Source of the DNA: Bacteroidaceae bacterium
Lineage (GTDB): Bacteria; Bacteroidota; Bacteroidia; Bacteroidales; Bacteroidaceae
Length of the DNA: 64,000 nucleotides
Assembly: GCA_017556045.1 (NCBI GenBank)
Contig: JAFZFF010000067.1
Coordinates: 32,971 to 96,970, forward strand
Reading direction: 5' to 3'
The notes below the pieces were generated by a model. It did no database searches and was not told the DNA's origin. It saw only the letters and a list, made by a program, of their open reading frames with translations. The position numbers and the translations under genes were made by a program. This document shows positions 37,774 through 49,486 of this stretch, piece after piece (position 1 is the stretch's first letter; every line of letters begins with the position of its first letter).

Positions 37774-38026
37774 TTCTCTCATTTCAGGACCCATTAAGCT
37801 ACTCTTTGATGGTTTTTGCTTTCTGAAAATTACCGTTTGTGTGCATATAGAAGGGCTGTGGTTTTAGTAGCCTCGCCCCTCAAATCTGACCCCATATCCC
37901 TTATGCTTTACAAGGATATATAAATATCTTCGTTTCTGTACAACAAACTACCTTAGTATACCAAAATAGCCCACTACCTATTACTAAGTAGTGAGCCAAA
38001 TCCAAAACTTCAAAGTTACAACACTG
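37774..38026 (-). ncRNA. Possible leader or small RNA
   Basis: About 250 bases between the promoter at 38027 and the hairpin at 37739 contain no convincing frame. A second hairpin (AGCCCACTAC/GTAGTGAGCC, one mismatch, near 37967-37995) lies inside, close to the end of the late operon. It may be a structured leader for the 396-residue gene or a stand-alone small RNA. Confidence 0.35.
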
Positions 38027-38034
38027 CAAAGGTA
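38027..38034 (-). promoter_or_regulatory. Host-type promoter -7 element
   Basis: Minus-strand TACCTTTG, a perfect -7 match, lies between the holin gene stop and the gap before the 396-residue gene. The -33 spacing is not ideal. Confidence 0.45.
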
Positions 38035-38056
38035 CATAAAATACCAATACAAATGT

Positions 38057-38317
38057 TTAAGCATCTTTCTTTATTTCATCTATAGCATCCATTATCTACT
38101 TCTTTGCATTGGTTTCAAACTCACCAAGCTTAGTTCTAAAGTATAAACTTACACCGAATATACCACCAGCATAGCACAAAGCCTATGCAATGTATATAAG
38201 TACCCCAGACGCTATAGTACTTGTTAATACCAGTGCTACAAAAGCAATAACAATAGCACTAATCACCATAGCAGTAGCGGTACTATATTGTATCCAGTCT
38301 TTAGTATTCTATGTCAT
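38057..38317 (-). CDS. Holin-like membrane protein (TAG read as Gln)
   Basis: Read with TAG as glutamine this is an 86-residue protein with two hydrophobic segments (about residues 17-40 and 45-62) and a charged C-terminal tail ending in DEIKKDA. That layout fits a phage holin. Three in-frame TAGs lie at 38309, 38183 and 38096. In the standard code it would stop after two residues. It is the last gene of the late operon, four bases after the fibre gene. TAA stop. No endolysin gene is recognisable next to it. Confidence 0.75.
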
Positions 38318-38321
38318 AACA

Positions 38322-39416
38322 TTAAGTATTTATTTCAACCTCTTTATTATCTTCCATAATGGATAACGGTACAGTAGAATACTTTAACTGATTATTCCAG
38401 TGTATACCAACATATACCGTCCTCAATCCCGAATTATTGGAAAAGGTATAAGTGTATCTTTGCGATTCTTCTTCATCTCCAACCACAATACTATCGGAAA
38501 TTTTCCGATTGATAATAGCCTTCCTACATTCCACATCCTCGTATATACCAACATACACATTTTTTAATGTACCACCAGTATAAACTTCACCTATAGATGA
38601 GAAATTGAAATCACATACAACCTCGTTAAGTGCTGTTTTGTAGAAATTACCCTCTACAAACACATCCTTACTTCCAGCTGGTGTAGTACTACTTACATAA
38701 ATGGTATGTAATGGCTCTGGGATAGAATAGAATCTATCATCAGATGTACTTGTATGATTCATACTGTTTTTACCGCTTTCCAGATTGGTTAAGAACTCCA
38801 ACACTATACAGTTCTTACCTTTGAATCTCTACCAGTAGGTATTACCCCACGGAATAGAACCCACTGACCAGAATGTATCAGTACCATCTGTTACCAATGC
38901 TCCTTTAGTCCAAGTATATTCGTTAAAGTCCTTATCCGTCTTAGGGTAAATATGTCCTATAGTTAAGTAATCAGTACTATCTAGATCCTATGGCACTTCT
39001 ATTACCAATCCGATTATAGATCTGCTCCAGTTCTCACTTACATTACCAATCAGTTCTTCATTACCATCTTTGTAATATGAGTGTATTGGTATGGGTGCTT
39101 TATGGTTGTAGTTCCGAAAATCACCTAACCTATATGGGCTGTAATTGTTTCCAGTAGGCTTATTGTATACATATCCCAGATTATTGTTTTCCTACACCCT
39201 CTTTAGTAGTAGTTCGGCTGTAGTTGCATTCAACATAGATACTCCGTAATCAGCGGATTTTATTATAGCCCTTGTTAATGTTGGTTCTTTTGATGAAATC
39301 GGTTTCCATACAGACCACGGATTTACTTTCATACTGGTACAAAGCCCACCTAAGTTCGTTTCCGATACACCCAGTGTCTACTTTACCATACCTATAGTTA
39401 TTCCGTTTTCTCCCAT
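38322..39416 (-). CDS. Tail fibre-associated protein (TAG read as Gln)
   Basis: A 364-residue frame with four in-frame TAGs and only one TAA at the end. Readable segments include TFWSVGSIPWGNTYW[TAG]RF and VYVGIYEDVECRKA, with a repeated YVGI strand motif suggesting beta-rich modules. No enzyme motif is visible. Its ATG lies 19 bases inside the end of the S74 fibre gene, so the two are translationally coupled. A role at the tail tip or in receptor binding is inferred from position. Confidence 0.7.
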
Positions 39417-41467
39417 AACCTTCTAAGCTCCTTTATTTCGTTTCTCAAATCGTTTATCTATACAGCCAGTACTGCGGTTAATTGCTGGTAATTCAAAGAT
39501 AAATACTCACCATTGCTATTTACCAGCTCTGGGTATAATCTCTGTACATCTTGTGCAATAAAGCCGATACCATCTTTCCCATTCATAGTAAACATTACTG
39601 GCATCAGTTCACCTCTATCTTCCAATGGCTTTATATTGCTTTTTAATCTGCGATCTGAATAAGCTGTAACCTCACCATTAGCAATAACATTACCACCTAC
39701 ATTAATATCCGTGTAGAATGTATTACCATTTCTGATTACAGTAGATGTACTGGTACAGAAGATTGGTGCTGTTACACTCTTATCCGAGGTAATTGGGGTA
39801 CTGGATGTATAACTACTCATAGTGGTAGTACTAACATTGTAGATAAGTTCCATACTATCCACTTCACTATCTATTTGTATTTCGTTTCTTATCGTGTTGG
39901 CTGCATTTTTACTATCCTTAAAACCAGCATTAGCTACATACATTTGTCTGCAGTTACCAGTAACCAGAATATATCTGGCATTCTTACTAATGCTTGTACC
40001 ACCAGTGTAAGCTTCATATACCTTTGATTTCGCTATATCTTTAATGTACGGTGAAAATACGTTAATGTTTCTACCACCAGTAATTAAGATCCCATAGCCA
40101 ATAAAGTAACCACTGGCATCACTATTTACATCCGTTATATGTACTACCTCACCGTTTGGAGCAGTAGTAGAAAGATTAAATCCGTATGCTTTTGTAATTG
40201 GCTGTGAATTTCTCCACGGATTAGTACCAGCTGTAAAGGTTTCTTCAACACCAGGGCTCATCATCGTAACATTGAAAGAGCTTCTTAGCCAGAATCCTAT
40301 ACTGCAGTTTTCAGCTACACAGTTATTCAGTGAAACATAAGTAGCACCATAGATACAAAAGCCAGCCATATTAGCACTAGCCATATACACGTTTTCAAAT
40401 GCCAGTGAGGTACCAGCATTGATAAATACACCGTGTCCGCCAATGTCGCTCAGACGTACATTCTTGATGGTAGAAAGAATGGGTGTATCTATGTATATAC
40501 CGTGTGCTTTAGTACCACTTATCAGTAAGTTTTCCATTCTCACATTATTACAAGTATTACCACCGAAAGTAGAAGATGGGTCAGCCTTCTCCATATAAAC
40601 ACCACCAGAACCATTCAAAGGGTAGCTCTCATTATTGTACTACCTACCTAATGTAGTTTGTACCCCTACCAAAGTAAGATTCTTCAAACTAAGATTCTTG
40701 TTTCCCTTACTTTTGATGTGGTATCCTTCCAGTGTCGTATCTGCATTTATCATCCTAAAGATAGTAGCACCAGCTTCTATACTGTTTTTATCCGTGTTTC
40801 TGTTTATACCCTCGATACTTATGTTATTACAGTTGAAAGTAAAGAAATTGCTTCCGTTTGGATTATCCAAAGTAACATCAATATCCCCGAATAATATTGT
40901 TACTGGCTTATCTACTATAAAGCCATTTGTAATAGTGTGTATGCCCTTGAAATAGGTACAGTCAATAATAGCACTTTCACCGTCCTACAGTGAATCCAAT
41001 GCAGTAGATAATGCTACATATAAATCAGTCTTGGAATACGCTTCTGCAAATATGTAGCCTCCGTTTGCTTGGTGTTCCGTCAGGTATTCTGGATGGGTAT
41101 GATCTGTATCTACCTCCATATTATCTATTAGCCCTTTAAGCACTTTACCCTATTTGGCAGATAAAGCCATATCTGTAGCTTCACTATCCAAGCCATCATA
41201 GATAGTAACTGAACTGGATGTACCGCCAGTATTAGTACCGCTGGCATAAGCTACCACTTCACCCTAAGAAACTATACTACCAGTAAATACTACCTTACTT
41301 AAATCTACAGTATATGTACTATCCCCATTGGGAATAGCTGGTAGATAGTTCGCTACTAAAGTGGATGAGGAACCAGCACTGGCAACCCCTTTACCATAGT
41401 TACCTACAGTACTGGCTATAGTTCCGTTTCTATTGCTTTTTTGCACATTCTTTCTTATAAATTCCAT
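39398..41467 (-). CDS. Tail fibre with S74 intramolecular chaperone domain (TAG read as Gln)
   Basis: A 689-residue receptor-binding protein. The N-terminal linker holds the widespread fibre motif LSAK[TAG]GKVLKGLID, where family members have glutamine at the TAG. A right-handed beta-helix-like region with recurring NNC/NIS/TIK strands occupies about residues 180-420. The last 110 residues are the peptidase S74 chaperone: YSDRRLKSNIKPL, GFIAQDVQRLYPEL, then a terminal coiled coil containing another TAG. S74 domains trimerise the fibre and cleave themselves off. Five in-frame TAGs (41264, 41150, 40985, 40640, 39458); stop TAA. Confidence 0.88.
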
Positions 41468-41472
41468 ACCGC

Positions 41473-43557
41473 TTATTTCTTTTCAATTAGTTTTATTTCC
41501 GTCTTATCAATCTGGTAATTAATCAGCATAGAATCTACGATAAAGGTTTTTCCCGACAAATGGTTGTCTGTTACAGTTGCATACAGCTTTATATCATTTT
41601 TAAGATTCAGATTAAGTATTACAGATGGTGTAGAATACTGATTAACCAGTTTGTATATCAAATGTTCCTCTGGTCTTTGGTATTGCTGTAAAGCCCTATT
41701 CCAAATCTCATCCACATACTCATATTTACCGTTAGAGTAATGGCAAACAGCACTAAAGTTAGCTTCCTTGTTATCCCAAGTACAGATCTTAAACTCTATA
41801 TCCTTGAACTCATTTACAAAGTCCTCGTTTATTACATTGGAATACTCGGTATCAGAATCCTTTTCGCCGTCTATCTGGAAGTTCTGTACCTTTGCCAATA
41901 TATCAAAGTTACTTAGCCAGACTGCATCACACCTATACTCACTATCTAAGTTGTGTGGTTGGTATAAGGTGAACAGCGGTTTTCCAGTACTTACATACTC
42001 TGTAGGCATCGGAATAGCATAACCTACTTCATCTAATCCCATATCCCACGTTATATTATTCTTTACTGGGAATACTTGGTTAATGCAGTGGTCGTTCTAT
42101 CCGTTATCACTGAAATACAGATTAAAGGTGCTATCCGTTGCAGTCCATTCTGAACCATTCCAGTACTTGTTTCCATACTTCAATTTACATTTGATATATA
42201 GTTTGCTGGAACTGAAATCATCCTTTTTGTTTCCGTAACCTTGTAGGATGTACATTTCACCAGCCCTATCCAAAAACCTAAAGTCACCCTTGATAATGAT
42301 ATAACTATTTCCACCCAGAAAGCTTGCAGCACTATCATTTACTTCCAGCTCAAAGAATGGTCTGAGGGTACTGGTAGTATATTCTGCTTCTTGATGGCAA
42401 TGTAACAGAACATAATCAGTATAGTTAATATTATTGTAGTCGTTATCATACGATGTAACCTTTTCCGAAAAGTGCCTACAGATAGTAGCACCGACATAAT
42501 TCTGGGTATAGTTGTAATCCACCTTTGTAGGATCAGCTACTCTATTCATAGTGGATTTATCATAGTAGTAGCTTTTGTAGTTCTTATGCTTGTAGTACTT
42601 GAAAAAGCACTTATGTTTACCACCCACATCACTATCCTCATTTATCTCTTGTACTGAATCACCGTACATAGTCAAATAATCATCATCCCAGATAGAGGGT
42701 ATAATGGAATCAAAGCTATACAAGCTTGATTTTACTTTTACCTTATTAAACACGTTATCTAAGCTTATCTAACCGCCATTTTCGGAATAATCTGTAGCTG
42801 TTATACTCTTACTTTGTGATAACGAAACTGCTACTGGTGAAACATTCCCTACGGTGTATCTATGGTAGGTGTTAATACCATTTTTGATAGCATCATAATC
42901 TAAGAAATACACGGAATCCCCATCTGCAATACAAGTTAATCCCAGATACTAGCATATTTCTTCCAGCACCTCTTTACAGGTCATAGCTTCGTTATCTTCA
43001 TCGAAGAAATTCTGCTCACTAATGTACAGATTATTAATGAATGTGGTATTAGTGGTACTATTTAGCTGTAGATTATTACTAATGTAGTAAGTAGTATAGG
43101 CATTGCACTTAGTAATAATACTATCAATAATCCTAATGATACTTACGATGCTTTTAGTAGTGCCTAATGTAGTATATTTGTAATACTGTAACGTGCTTAA
43201 AGCGTCTATAGCTTCAAGTTCTACCTCTTCAAATTCATTTTCATAGCCCTATGAATAAATGTTTGGTGTTGTATATCCAACCCACCGAACACTACCAGCA
43301 CTATCCTTTAATACTACTTTGTTCTGTTGTGCTGTACTGGAATACAAGTCGAAATAATAATCATTACTGATTATCTTAATGGTTGCACTGCTATACTTAC
43401 AAGGTTTGTAGATGTGTTCTCCAGAAGTTTCTATCTCTGTAATAAATGGGGAAGTACCGAGTACTACATTTGTAGTACTGGAACTATCACCATTAGTAAC
43501 TATACTGATTGTATAGAGTTGTTCATTTACATCATAAAACGAGCCTTGATATTTCAT
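41473..43557 (-). CDS. Tail protein, distal tail/baseplate type (TAG read as Gln)
   Basis: A 694-residue frame with four in-frame TAGs (43249, 42949, 42769, 42097) and a TAA stop. It begins MKYQGSFYDVNEQLYTI and holds CKEVLEEIC[TAG]YLGLTCIADGDS and SVYFLDYD. This is a pattern I associate with large tail proteins of Bacteroidales phages. The C-terminal third is beta-rich. Its ATG overlaps the tape-measure stop (ATGA at 43554-43557). Position between tape measure and fibre suggests the distal tail or tail-associated protein. Confidence 0.7.
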
Positions 43558-45347
43558 CTTACTTTACTTTTTTGATTGTTATAATTATTAAGCACTCCGA
43601 CCAGTTCTTTTCCTTGAATCTTGAAAGTAACATTACCACCATTTCTATCATTGGTAAAAGTACCGTTACCATTAAGTAGGTTAAACAAGTTCTTTTGCTG
43701 TCTGTTGTTAAGAATCATTTCACCAGCATTTACCCTAGCCAGATTCAGGTCTCCAATGGTATTATTTCCCTCAAAGATACCACCAGCACTAAACGAAGGT
43801 AAAGTAGCTATAGCAGATAATACCGATGCTACAGCTGCACCAGCCATTAACCAACCCACTACGGGTACTTGTGCTGCACTGGCAGCTGCACTTGCTCCAG
43901 CTTCCGCTGTCTTTGCTGCGAACAAAGTAGAAATAGCTGGGATAGCAGTAGCTACAGCCTATATAACATTAGCACCGTAAGTAATCCAAGCTGCAGCACC
44001 TTCTTCTGTCATACTGGATACTGACCCCATTATAGAAGCTATAGCGTTCAAACTATCGGCATAGTCATTATTTATCTTTACATCCGTTCTTTTGATTGGA
44101 TTGGTAAACTTTACATCTTCCAGCCCTTGAATCTGTATAGGTGGTATTTCTGGTAATGTGGTAGGTAATGTCGGTAGCTGTGCCATTTCAAGCTTTAAGC
44201 CAGTTGGGGCATTGGGATACTTATACTGGAACTCTATGATTCTTTTCTATTCAGTAAGTTCTTCCAGTTCCTTGTTTATCCTTACTCTATCCTCATTTTT
44301 TATTGCTACGCTTAATTCCGTTTTCTTTGTAGCGATCTACTTATCCAAATCAGCCAAAGAACCTACTGGAGCTATCCCCTTATTTACATCACGATTAGAT
44401 ATTTCCAGTGTTTTGTTCTTCATTTCGGTAAGCTTTCTGTTTGCTTTATCCAACTACTGAGCCATCTGGATAGTATTCTTTAACCACTCATCACCCTTCT
44501 TTACCAGTATTTCATTATACAGTATTGCCTATCTGTATTCTGTGTTATACTGCTACATTTCTTCATTTACAGCTTTGTTATCCGTTACAGAGGTGCTAAC
44601 ACTACCAATGGTACTAGCACTGTATACTGTAGTAGTATGTTTCTTTCTTACATCACTGTATACTTTAAGATATTCTTCATACTCTTTCTGTAGTTTCTGT
44701 TTGTTGATTTCTCCAGTAGAGGATATATCCAAAAGTAGTATATCTTCCAGATCTATCTTAGTTGCAGATGTAAGTGCATTACCCTCTGTAAGTACTGAGC
44801 TTAAAGCACTACTTATAGACTTGGATAGTTCGTCTGTAATTTCTTTTTGTTTGCCTATAATGGCTTCGGCTGTTTTCTTTGCCTAATCTCTTTCTGTTTG
44901 TGATAACCTTAAATCCTTTGCTTTATTGATAGCATCTTCCAGCTCGGCACTATACTTAGTATCAAAGTAGCTATAGCTCATAGTGGCATTACCCAACTTA
45001 TCAATAGCTATTTGTGCTTCCTTTGCTTTCTCTATCATCTTGGATAGCCCCATATTGAAACTGGAAAAGTCACCAGTGCTTAATGCGGTGAAGAATGAAT
45101 CCACTGTATTATTTACAGATCGCATTACCACGTCATAAGCATCACTGGTAGTTTGTGAACCTCTGATTACTCTTTCAAATGCTTCATTAGCTCCCATAGC
45201 TATACCTAAAGCACCAGCAAACTTACCTATAGAGGCTGTGACATTCTAAGCGGTTTTCTGAAACTGTTGTATCTGCTAAGAGGATTTTCTTATATTGTTG
45301 TCAAAATTACTACTGTTAAGTAGTAGCCTAGTTACTAAATCAGCCAT
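43554..45347 (-). CDS. Tail tape measure protein (TAG read as Gln)
   Basis: A 597-residue, largely coiled-coil protein with nine in-frame TAGs (45276, 45246, 44883, 44553, 44529, 44454, 44337, 44247, 43959). The N-terminus (MADLVTRLLLNSSNFDNNI) is typical of Bacteroidales tape measures. Long charged helices and a hydrophobic Ala/Gly-rich segment near residues 470-510 follow. The TAGs fall at Gln-suited coiled-coil positions, for example in LTE[TAG]KRIIEF. It is short for a tape measure, implying a short tail. TGA stop overlapping the next ATG. Confidence 0.82.
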
Positions 45348-45351
45348 ATTA

Positions 45352-45950
45352 TTAATTTATATATTGTTTTGCTTTCTCTTTCAATCTCTGTACATTCTCA
45401 TTACTAATAGTTGTATCACCTATAGTATCTTCAACATCCCAATTAAAAGAAATAATATCACTAGGATTTAGCTTTTTACTACTGTTGATCTATGCTGTTA
45501 TATATGCCAGTAGCCTTGTTCTTTCCCAGCTCTCTTTATTACTCTTGTATATGTTGTTTATCAGTGGTTGTATCTCATACATCTACATCCTATCCAATAC
45601 ATAGTCAGGGCTTAAACCACCTTCATATACCAATGTTATGTAAATCTCATTTGCGGTCAAGATTTTTTTTTATCATCAGTAGTATTAGTAATGAATATGC
45701 TTTGTTTTTCAAGTTCCGATTTCATAAAGCTCTGGAACTGGATTATAATATTTGAATCTTCATCTATTGCACTGATTAAATCATCGAAAGTTAAATCCAT
45801 ATCTGGATTATTTGCCAATAGAATACAATAGAAGAAAAGGTATTCATCTGTAATAGTCTATAGATTAAAAACCTTACCAGTTATCTACTCATAGATAAAC
45901 AAGGCTCTTAATGTATATTTTAGCTTATATTCTTTGTCCTTAATTGTCAT
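45352..45950 (-). CDS. Tail assembly chaperone GT, -1 frameshift product (TAG read as Gln)
   Basis: Two overlapping frames precede the tape measure, as in lambda G and GT. The first ends DDKKKS at TGA 45657. The second has no good start codon and is entered by a -1 slip on nine A's (minus strand, 45671-45663), giving a fusion of about 199 residues. The second part contains TAGs at 45583 and 45490 and ends RLKEKAKQYIN at TAA 45352. Gene order, size and slippery run all match tail-assembly chaperones. Confidence 0.75.
45657..45950 (-). CDS. Tail assembly chaperone G (TAG read as Gln)
   Basis: A 97-residue frame beginning MTIKDKEYKLKYTLRALF, with TAGs at 45885 (IYE[TAG]ITGK) and 45858 (FNL[TAG]TITDE). 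Length and position between major tail protein and tape measure match the G protein. It ends in DDKKKS over the slippery A-run. Bound to the tape measure, G and GT guide tail assembly. Confidence 0.78.
45663..45671 (-). promoter_or_regulatory. Slippery site for -1 ribosomal frameshift
   Basis: Nine consecutive A's on the minus strand, read GAT AAA AAA AAA TCT TGA in the G frame. This contains the heptamer A AAA AAA. A one-base backward slip enters the long downstream frame, which otherwise lacks a start. Confidence 0.7.
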
Positions 45951-45967
45951 AGTCGATATTAAATAAA

Positions 45968-46006
45968 ATAGCCCTTATACCTCTATCAGTGAAGTATAAA
46001 GGCTAT
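45968..46006 (-). terminator. Hairpin after the major tail gene
   Basis: ATAGCCTTTATAC pairs with GTATAAGGGCTAT (one mismatch), and the minus-strand transcript then reads TTTTATTT. Probably a partial terminator that leaves major tail and capsid messages more abundant than the tape measure. Confidence 0.6.
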
Positions 46007-46039
46007 ACTTGGTTATTATTCAAAAGTTCCGAGTATTGT

Positions 46040-46837
46040 TTAAGCTACTGCTTCAAATATTGCTGAATAAGTAGCACCATTTACCTCAGCTTTGATTACA
46101 CGAGGATTATCTGTTACATCGTCACCCCACGATACAAAACGATAACCAGCATTAGCTGTAGCTTTTAATGTAACAGTAGTACCTTTATCGTATGTTCCCA
46201 TACCCGATACACTACCCATACGTGAATCATTTACAGAAGTACCAATAAAGATCTGTTCGGCTTCACCATCTCCATCGTTTGAACCACCTTGGTTCTGGTT
46301 GTTTGAGCTACCACCAGTGTTACTTGATCCACCAGTATTATTTGAACCGCCAGTGTTGCTTGATCCACCACTATTAGAGCTGCTACCAGATGTTTTCTTC
46401 AATGCTCCTACACCCTCAAATGAAGCTGTAAATGTAGCGTTATCACCATTGGGAGCATTAGACTCTAATGCAGTAATAATTACCTTACCAGAATAAGTAC
46501 CAGTAGTAGAAGGAAGCCAGCCATTTGTAGGTACTGAATCAGCTTTGTTTGCATAATCTTTTTCCAAACAGAAAACAGCATCAACCTCTTTTCTCTCTAC
46601 CAACATATCAAACAACTAGTCAAAAGTTACCCCTTCGCCATCATTTGAATACAAGTTCTCAGTGTTACAGTTCCAGCTAATCTTTCTGGCAGATTTAGCA
46701 ACCCACTTACCACCGCAATCTTTTGAAGTGGTTTCTACTGTTTCTACATTAATACTAAGTTTGTGGCTGGTTGCAAAAGCAATAGATTTACCGCCAATAA
46801 ATAACATCAAATCACCACCATTAATTACTTGTGCCAT
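46040..46837 (-). CDS. Major tail protein with C-terminal beta-sandwich (TAG read as Gln)
   Basis: A 265-residue protein starting MAQVINGGDLMLFIGGKS, the tube-forming fold of siphovirus tail proteins. A TAG at 46616 lies in VTFD[TAG]LFDMLVERK. After about residue 155 comes a Ser/Gly/Asn/Thr-rich linker of about 40 residues with repeated SSNTGG units. A C-terminal domain like bacterial InlB-B or BIG-type repeats follows (YRFVSWGDDVTDNPRV). Such decorative domains sit on the tail surface and may bind glycans. TAA stop. Confidence 0.82.
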
Positions 46838-47208
46838 TCTTTCTATAATTTTATCGTTAATTTCTATATAAATGTATCTTCAAAATAATCTTCATCTGCA
46901 TCTACTAACTATATATCCTTAATCCCCATATAACTACCTTTTTCCAAACTGGTTCTTACCAATTCAGCAATTTCTATACTTTCATTATACTTGTCAGATG
47001 CTACTACAATATCTACAAATACATCCTCATCAAATATAAATCTATCCTTGCTGTCAGCTGGGGATATACCAGTTCTTTTGTATACGATAAAGGGAAAAGT
47101 AGTATCTACATCCGCTATCAAAGGATATATTTTATTCTGTACCCTATCTACTACATTCGTATCATTACTTAGTATGTGGTAGATAGCTTTTCCTATTTGT
47201 AAACTCAT
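46825..47208 (-). CDS. Tail terminator/tail completion-like protein (TAG read as Gln)
   Basis: A 127-residue frame starting MSLQIGKAIYHILSND, with FPFIVYKR as in the gpU/DUF3168 tail-terminator group. Three TAGs lie near the C-terminus (46909, 46864, 46843); with the standard code it would be 28 residues shorter. It overlaps the major tail gene start by 13 bases, and the overlap includes that gene's ribosome-binding site. Confidence 0.72.
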
Positions 47209-47699
47209 TTCTTATGTCTGTTATATACTCGCTGAATTGATCCAGATATAAGTTTATCCAGGCTATCAAAGATTTCTTTTTCCTTATTCTTTTGGGCAGT
47301 TTTGAAGAACTGCATAGATGTAATTTTACCTCTATCTGCAGCCTTTGTCTACCGTCTTATGGGTGTCTTTCCCCTTACAGTAGCTCTATTCCTACCAGTA
47401 GTGTATCTGGCATCAGTACCCATTTCAAAGAACTTTAATCTAAAGTCACCCATAATATGTACTTTAGCTTGCTTCCCTTCTTTATCAGCGTTGGTTTTGA
47501 TACCACTGGATAAAGCTTTTCCATTCCACCAGTTTCTACTGTTAGCCTTTCTACCCAGTTTAAGTTTCAGCTGGTTTCTTGTTTCCTTTACCAAGGTGTT
47601 TGCAGCTTGTCTTAAAGCATTCCTATATACCAGTTTTTGCTGTTTACCGTTTAATTCAGCGAATAGCCCTAATACCTCTTTTACATCTACTTCAATCAT
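47205..47699 (-). CDS. HK97 gp10-like tail-joining protein (TAG read as Gln)
   Basis: A 164-residue basic protein. The N-terminus (MIEVDVKEVLGLF), the RNALRQAANTLVKETR helix and GDFRLKFFEMGT are characteristic of the gp10 (HK97-like) family. One TAG at 47349 (TPIRR[TAG]TKAAD). The TGA stop overlaps the next ATG as ATGA. Confidence 0.78.
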
Positions 47700-48009
47700 T
47701 GATTAGCTCAGTTATGATAGTTGTGGACTACTTGTACAATTCTTTGTTAATAGTCAGTATCCTATACTTCTTACCATTCCAGATTATACGCATATCATCA
47801 CTTACCTTATGGTAGTATCTTATGGTAAATGTAATGGTATAGTTATGTACTATCTCATTGTTCTCATTCTATCTGTTCCCCGAATTATAATCTGCCTTTG
47901 CCCTTGTACTTATGAAATCTTTCCATACTATACCGTTTGCACCGTATTCGTTTTGGACTGTAATAGGCTACTGTATAGTTATGATCTCTCTTAAATTGCC
48001 AGCTCTCAT
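47692..48009 (-). CDS. Head-tail adaptor / head-closure protein (TAG read as Gln)
   Basis: A 105-residue frame with three TAGs (47968, 47869, 47728). It reads MRAGNLREIITIQ[TAG]PITVQ, then YGANGIVWKDF, DMRIIWNGKKYRI and a final ITELIND. This is the SPP1 gp16 / Phage_H_T_join pattern, where the family shows RITIQQP at the TAG. It seals the head after packaging. Nothing is visible under the standard code except fragments. Confidence 0.82.
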
Positions 48010-48308
48010 TTTATGGTATATCGTTTATAAAGTCCTATCAAATATTCATAAGTAAAGGGTAGCTTGACTACAGTACTGAAAGTTACTGGCTCTCTATTGG
48101 AATACAAGTTACCAATCATCAGTAACATAGCGTGAATTATCGAAGGTGGCAAAGTACCACCTTCTTCTAATTCCTACAAAGCTATGTCTAAATGTTTAGA
48201 TACTGAATCCTCTGCTACTGTAATCAAGTCCGTAATGTATGAATCATCTGCTACAAAACTATCATCGACTAGCAAGTGCTTCTTTACTTGTTCTAAATTC
48301 AAATACAT
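48006..48308 (-). CDS. Head-tail connector, gp6-like (TAG read as Gln)
   Basis: A 100-residue helical protein: MYLNLEQVKKHLLVDDS, DSYITDLITVAEDSVSKHL, and AMLLMIGNLYSNREPV fit the gp6-like connector (Phage_connect_1). One TAG at 48174 (DIAL[TAG]ELEEG). Overlaps the head-closure gene by ATGA. Confidence 0.82.
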
Positions 48309-48334
48309 AGCTTACTACTTATTAATGGACTGAA

Positions 48335-49486
48335 TTAAGCTAATACTTTTTTTACAAAAGCTTCGGCTCTGCGAGGTTTTGCATCAAAGTAGGCATTTAC
48401 TACCAAACGTACTTTACCGTTTGTAGCTTGTGAGTAAGGGTCTACAGTTAAATCAATGCTTCCCCATTGACCGATTACATAATCCGCAAAGTTGCCTACT
48501 ACGATACCTTTACAAGCGGATGTAGAAAGTACTTCTACACCATCAACCTCATTAGCTTCCATTACAAAGCGACCACTACCAGCATCCTTTGAGGTAGTTT
48601 TAAGAGCAGCTTTTACTGCAGGTGAAACGATATACTTAATATCACCAGATACATTTGCTTCCTCTAATGTTTGTATCATTTCAACCATAGAAGGATAAGT
48701 AACATCCTCAATAATATCGGCATCATTGAACAAGCCAGCTGGTTGTTTTGAATTGCCAGCTGCATCACCCAAAATAGTAGCTTCAAGTTTGTTTGAAATA
48801 GCTCTTACGATGTCAGCTCTAAGCAAAGCCTCAGCACTGGTACTATCTTGTAAAAGGAACTGTTTTGAAATATCAATGTATGCAGTAATACGTTTAGGCT
48901 CTAATACTACCTCGGTAAAGTTACCAGCACCGTTTGTAGCTGCATCAATCTCACCAGCCCAGCCAACATTACTACCGCTATACACTGGAATAGATACATT
49001 ACCAACCAAACCAGTCATATAGTTTGCGCCAGCTTGTACCATTACCAAGTTTGCACGGAGGGGTTCTAAGATGTTAAGTTTATCTTCTGCTACAGCTTCC
49101 TTACCATTGGTAGCTACTGTAGCTTGAATATTTCTGTTTTCAATGGGAAGCAAAATCTACCCACTGTAAGAAAGTCCAGCCTTACGCATTTCCTCAATAC
49201 CAGTATTTACTACAGATTGGCTTCTTTCGTCTAATTGTCTGTTGTTGGCTACATCATTAATAGCCTTCAAAAGTGAAAAGTTTTCCATACTTCTTGTACT
49301 TGTTTTAAGTTTGTTGTTAAGTTCTTTAATCTGTCTATCTGTATCTTCCATCTCCTTTTTCAAAGCTTCAAACTTTTCTATTTCCAGATCGTTCAGTACT
49401 CTTACTTCCTTTTCAGCACTAGATAAGATGTTTTCCGCTTGAATCTTCAACTGATTACGTTTATCCAATAATTCTACACTATTCAT
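48335..49486 (-). CDS. HK97-fold major capsid protein (TAG read as Gln)
   Basis: A 383-residue coat protein. The first 90 residues are a charged coiled coil, the delta or scaffold domain removed during maturation. A single TAG (49157) lies in SYSG[TAG]ILLPIEN, right at the junction to the HK97 core. The core has LTGLVGNVSIPVYSG, ITAYIDISKQFL and YIVSPAVKAALK. One unsuppressed TAG would yield only the delta domain. TAA stop. Confidence 0.9.

Noticed and set aside
41000-49000. Numerous long plus-strand frames opposite the late operon
   Set aside because: Their residues (Leu/Ser/Phe-rich) are those expected of reverse shadows, and none has family motifs or packing.
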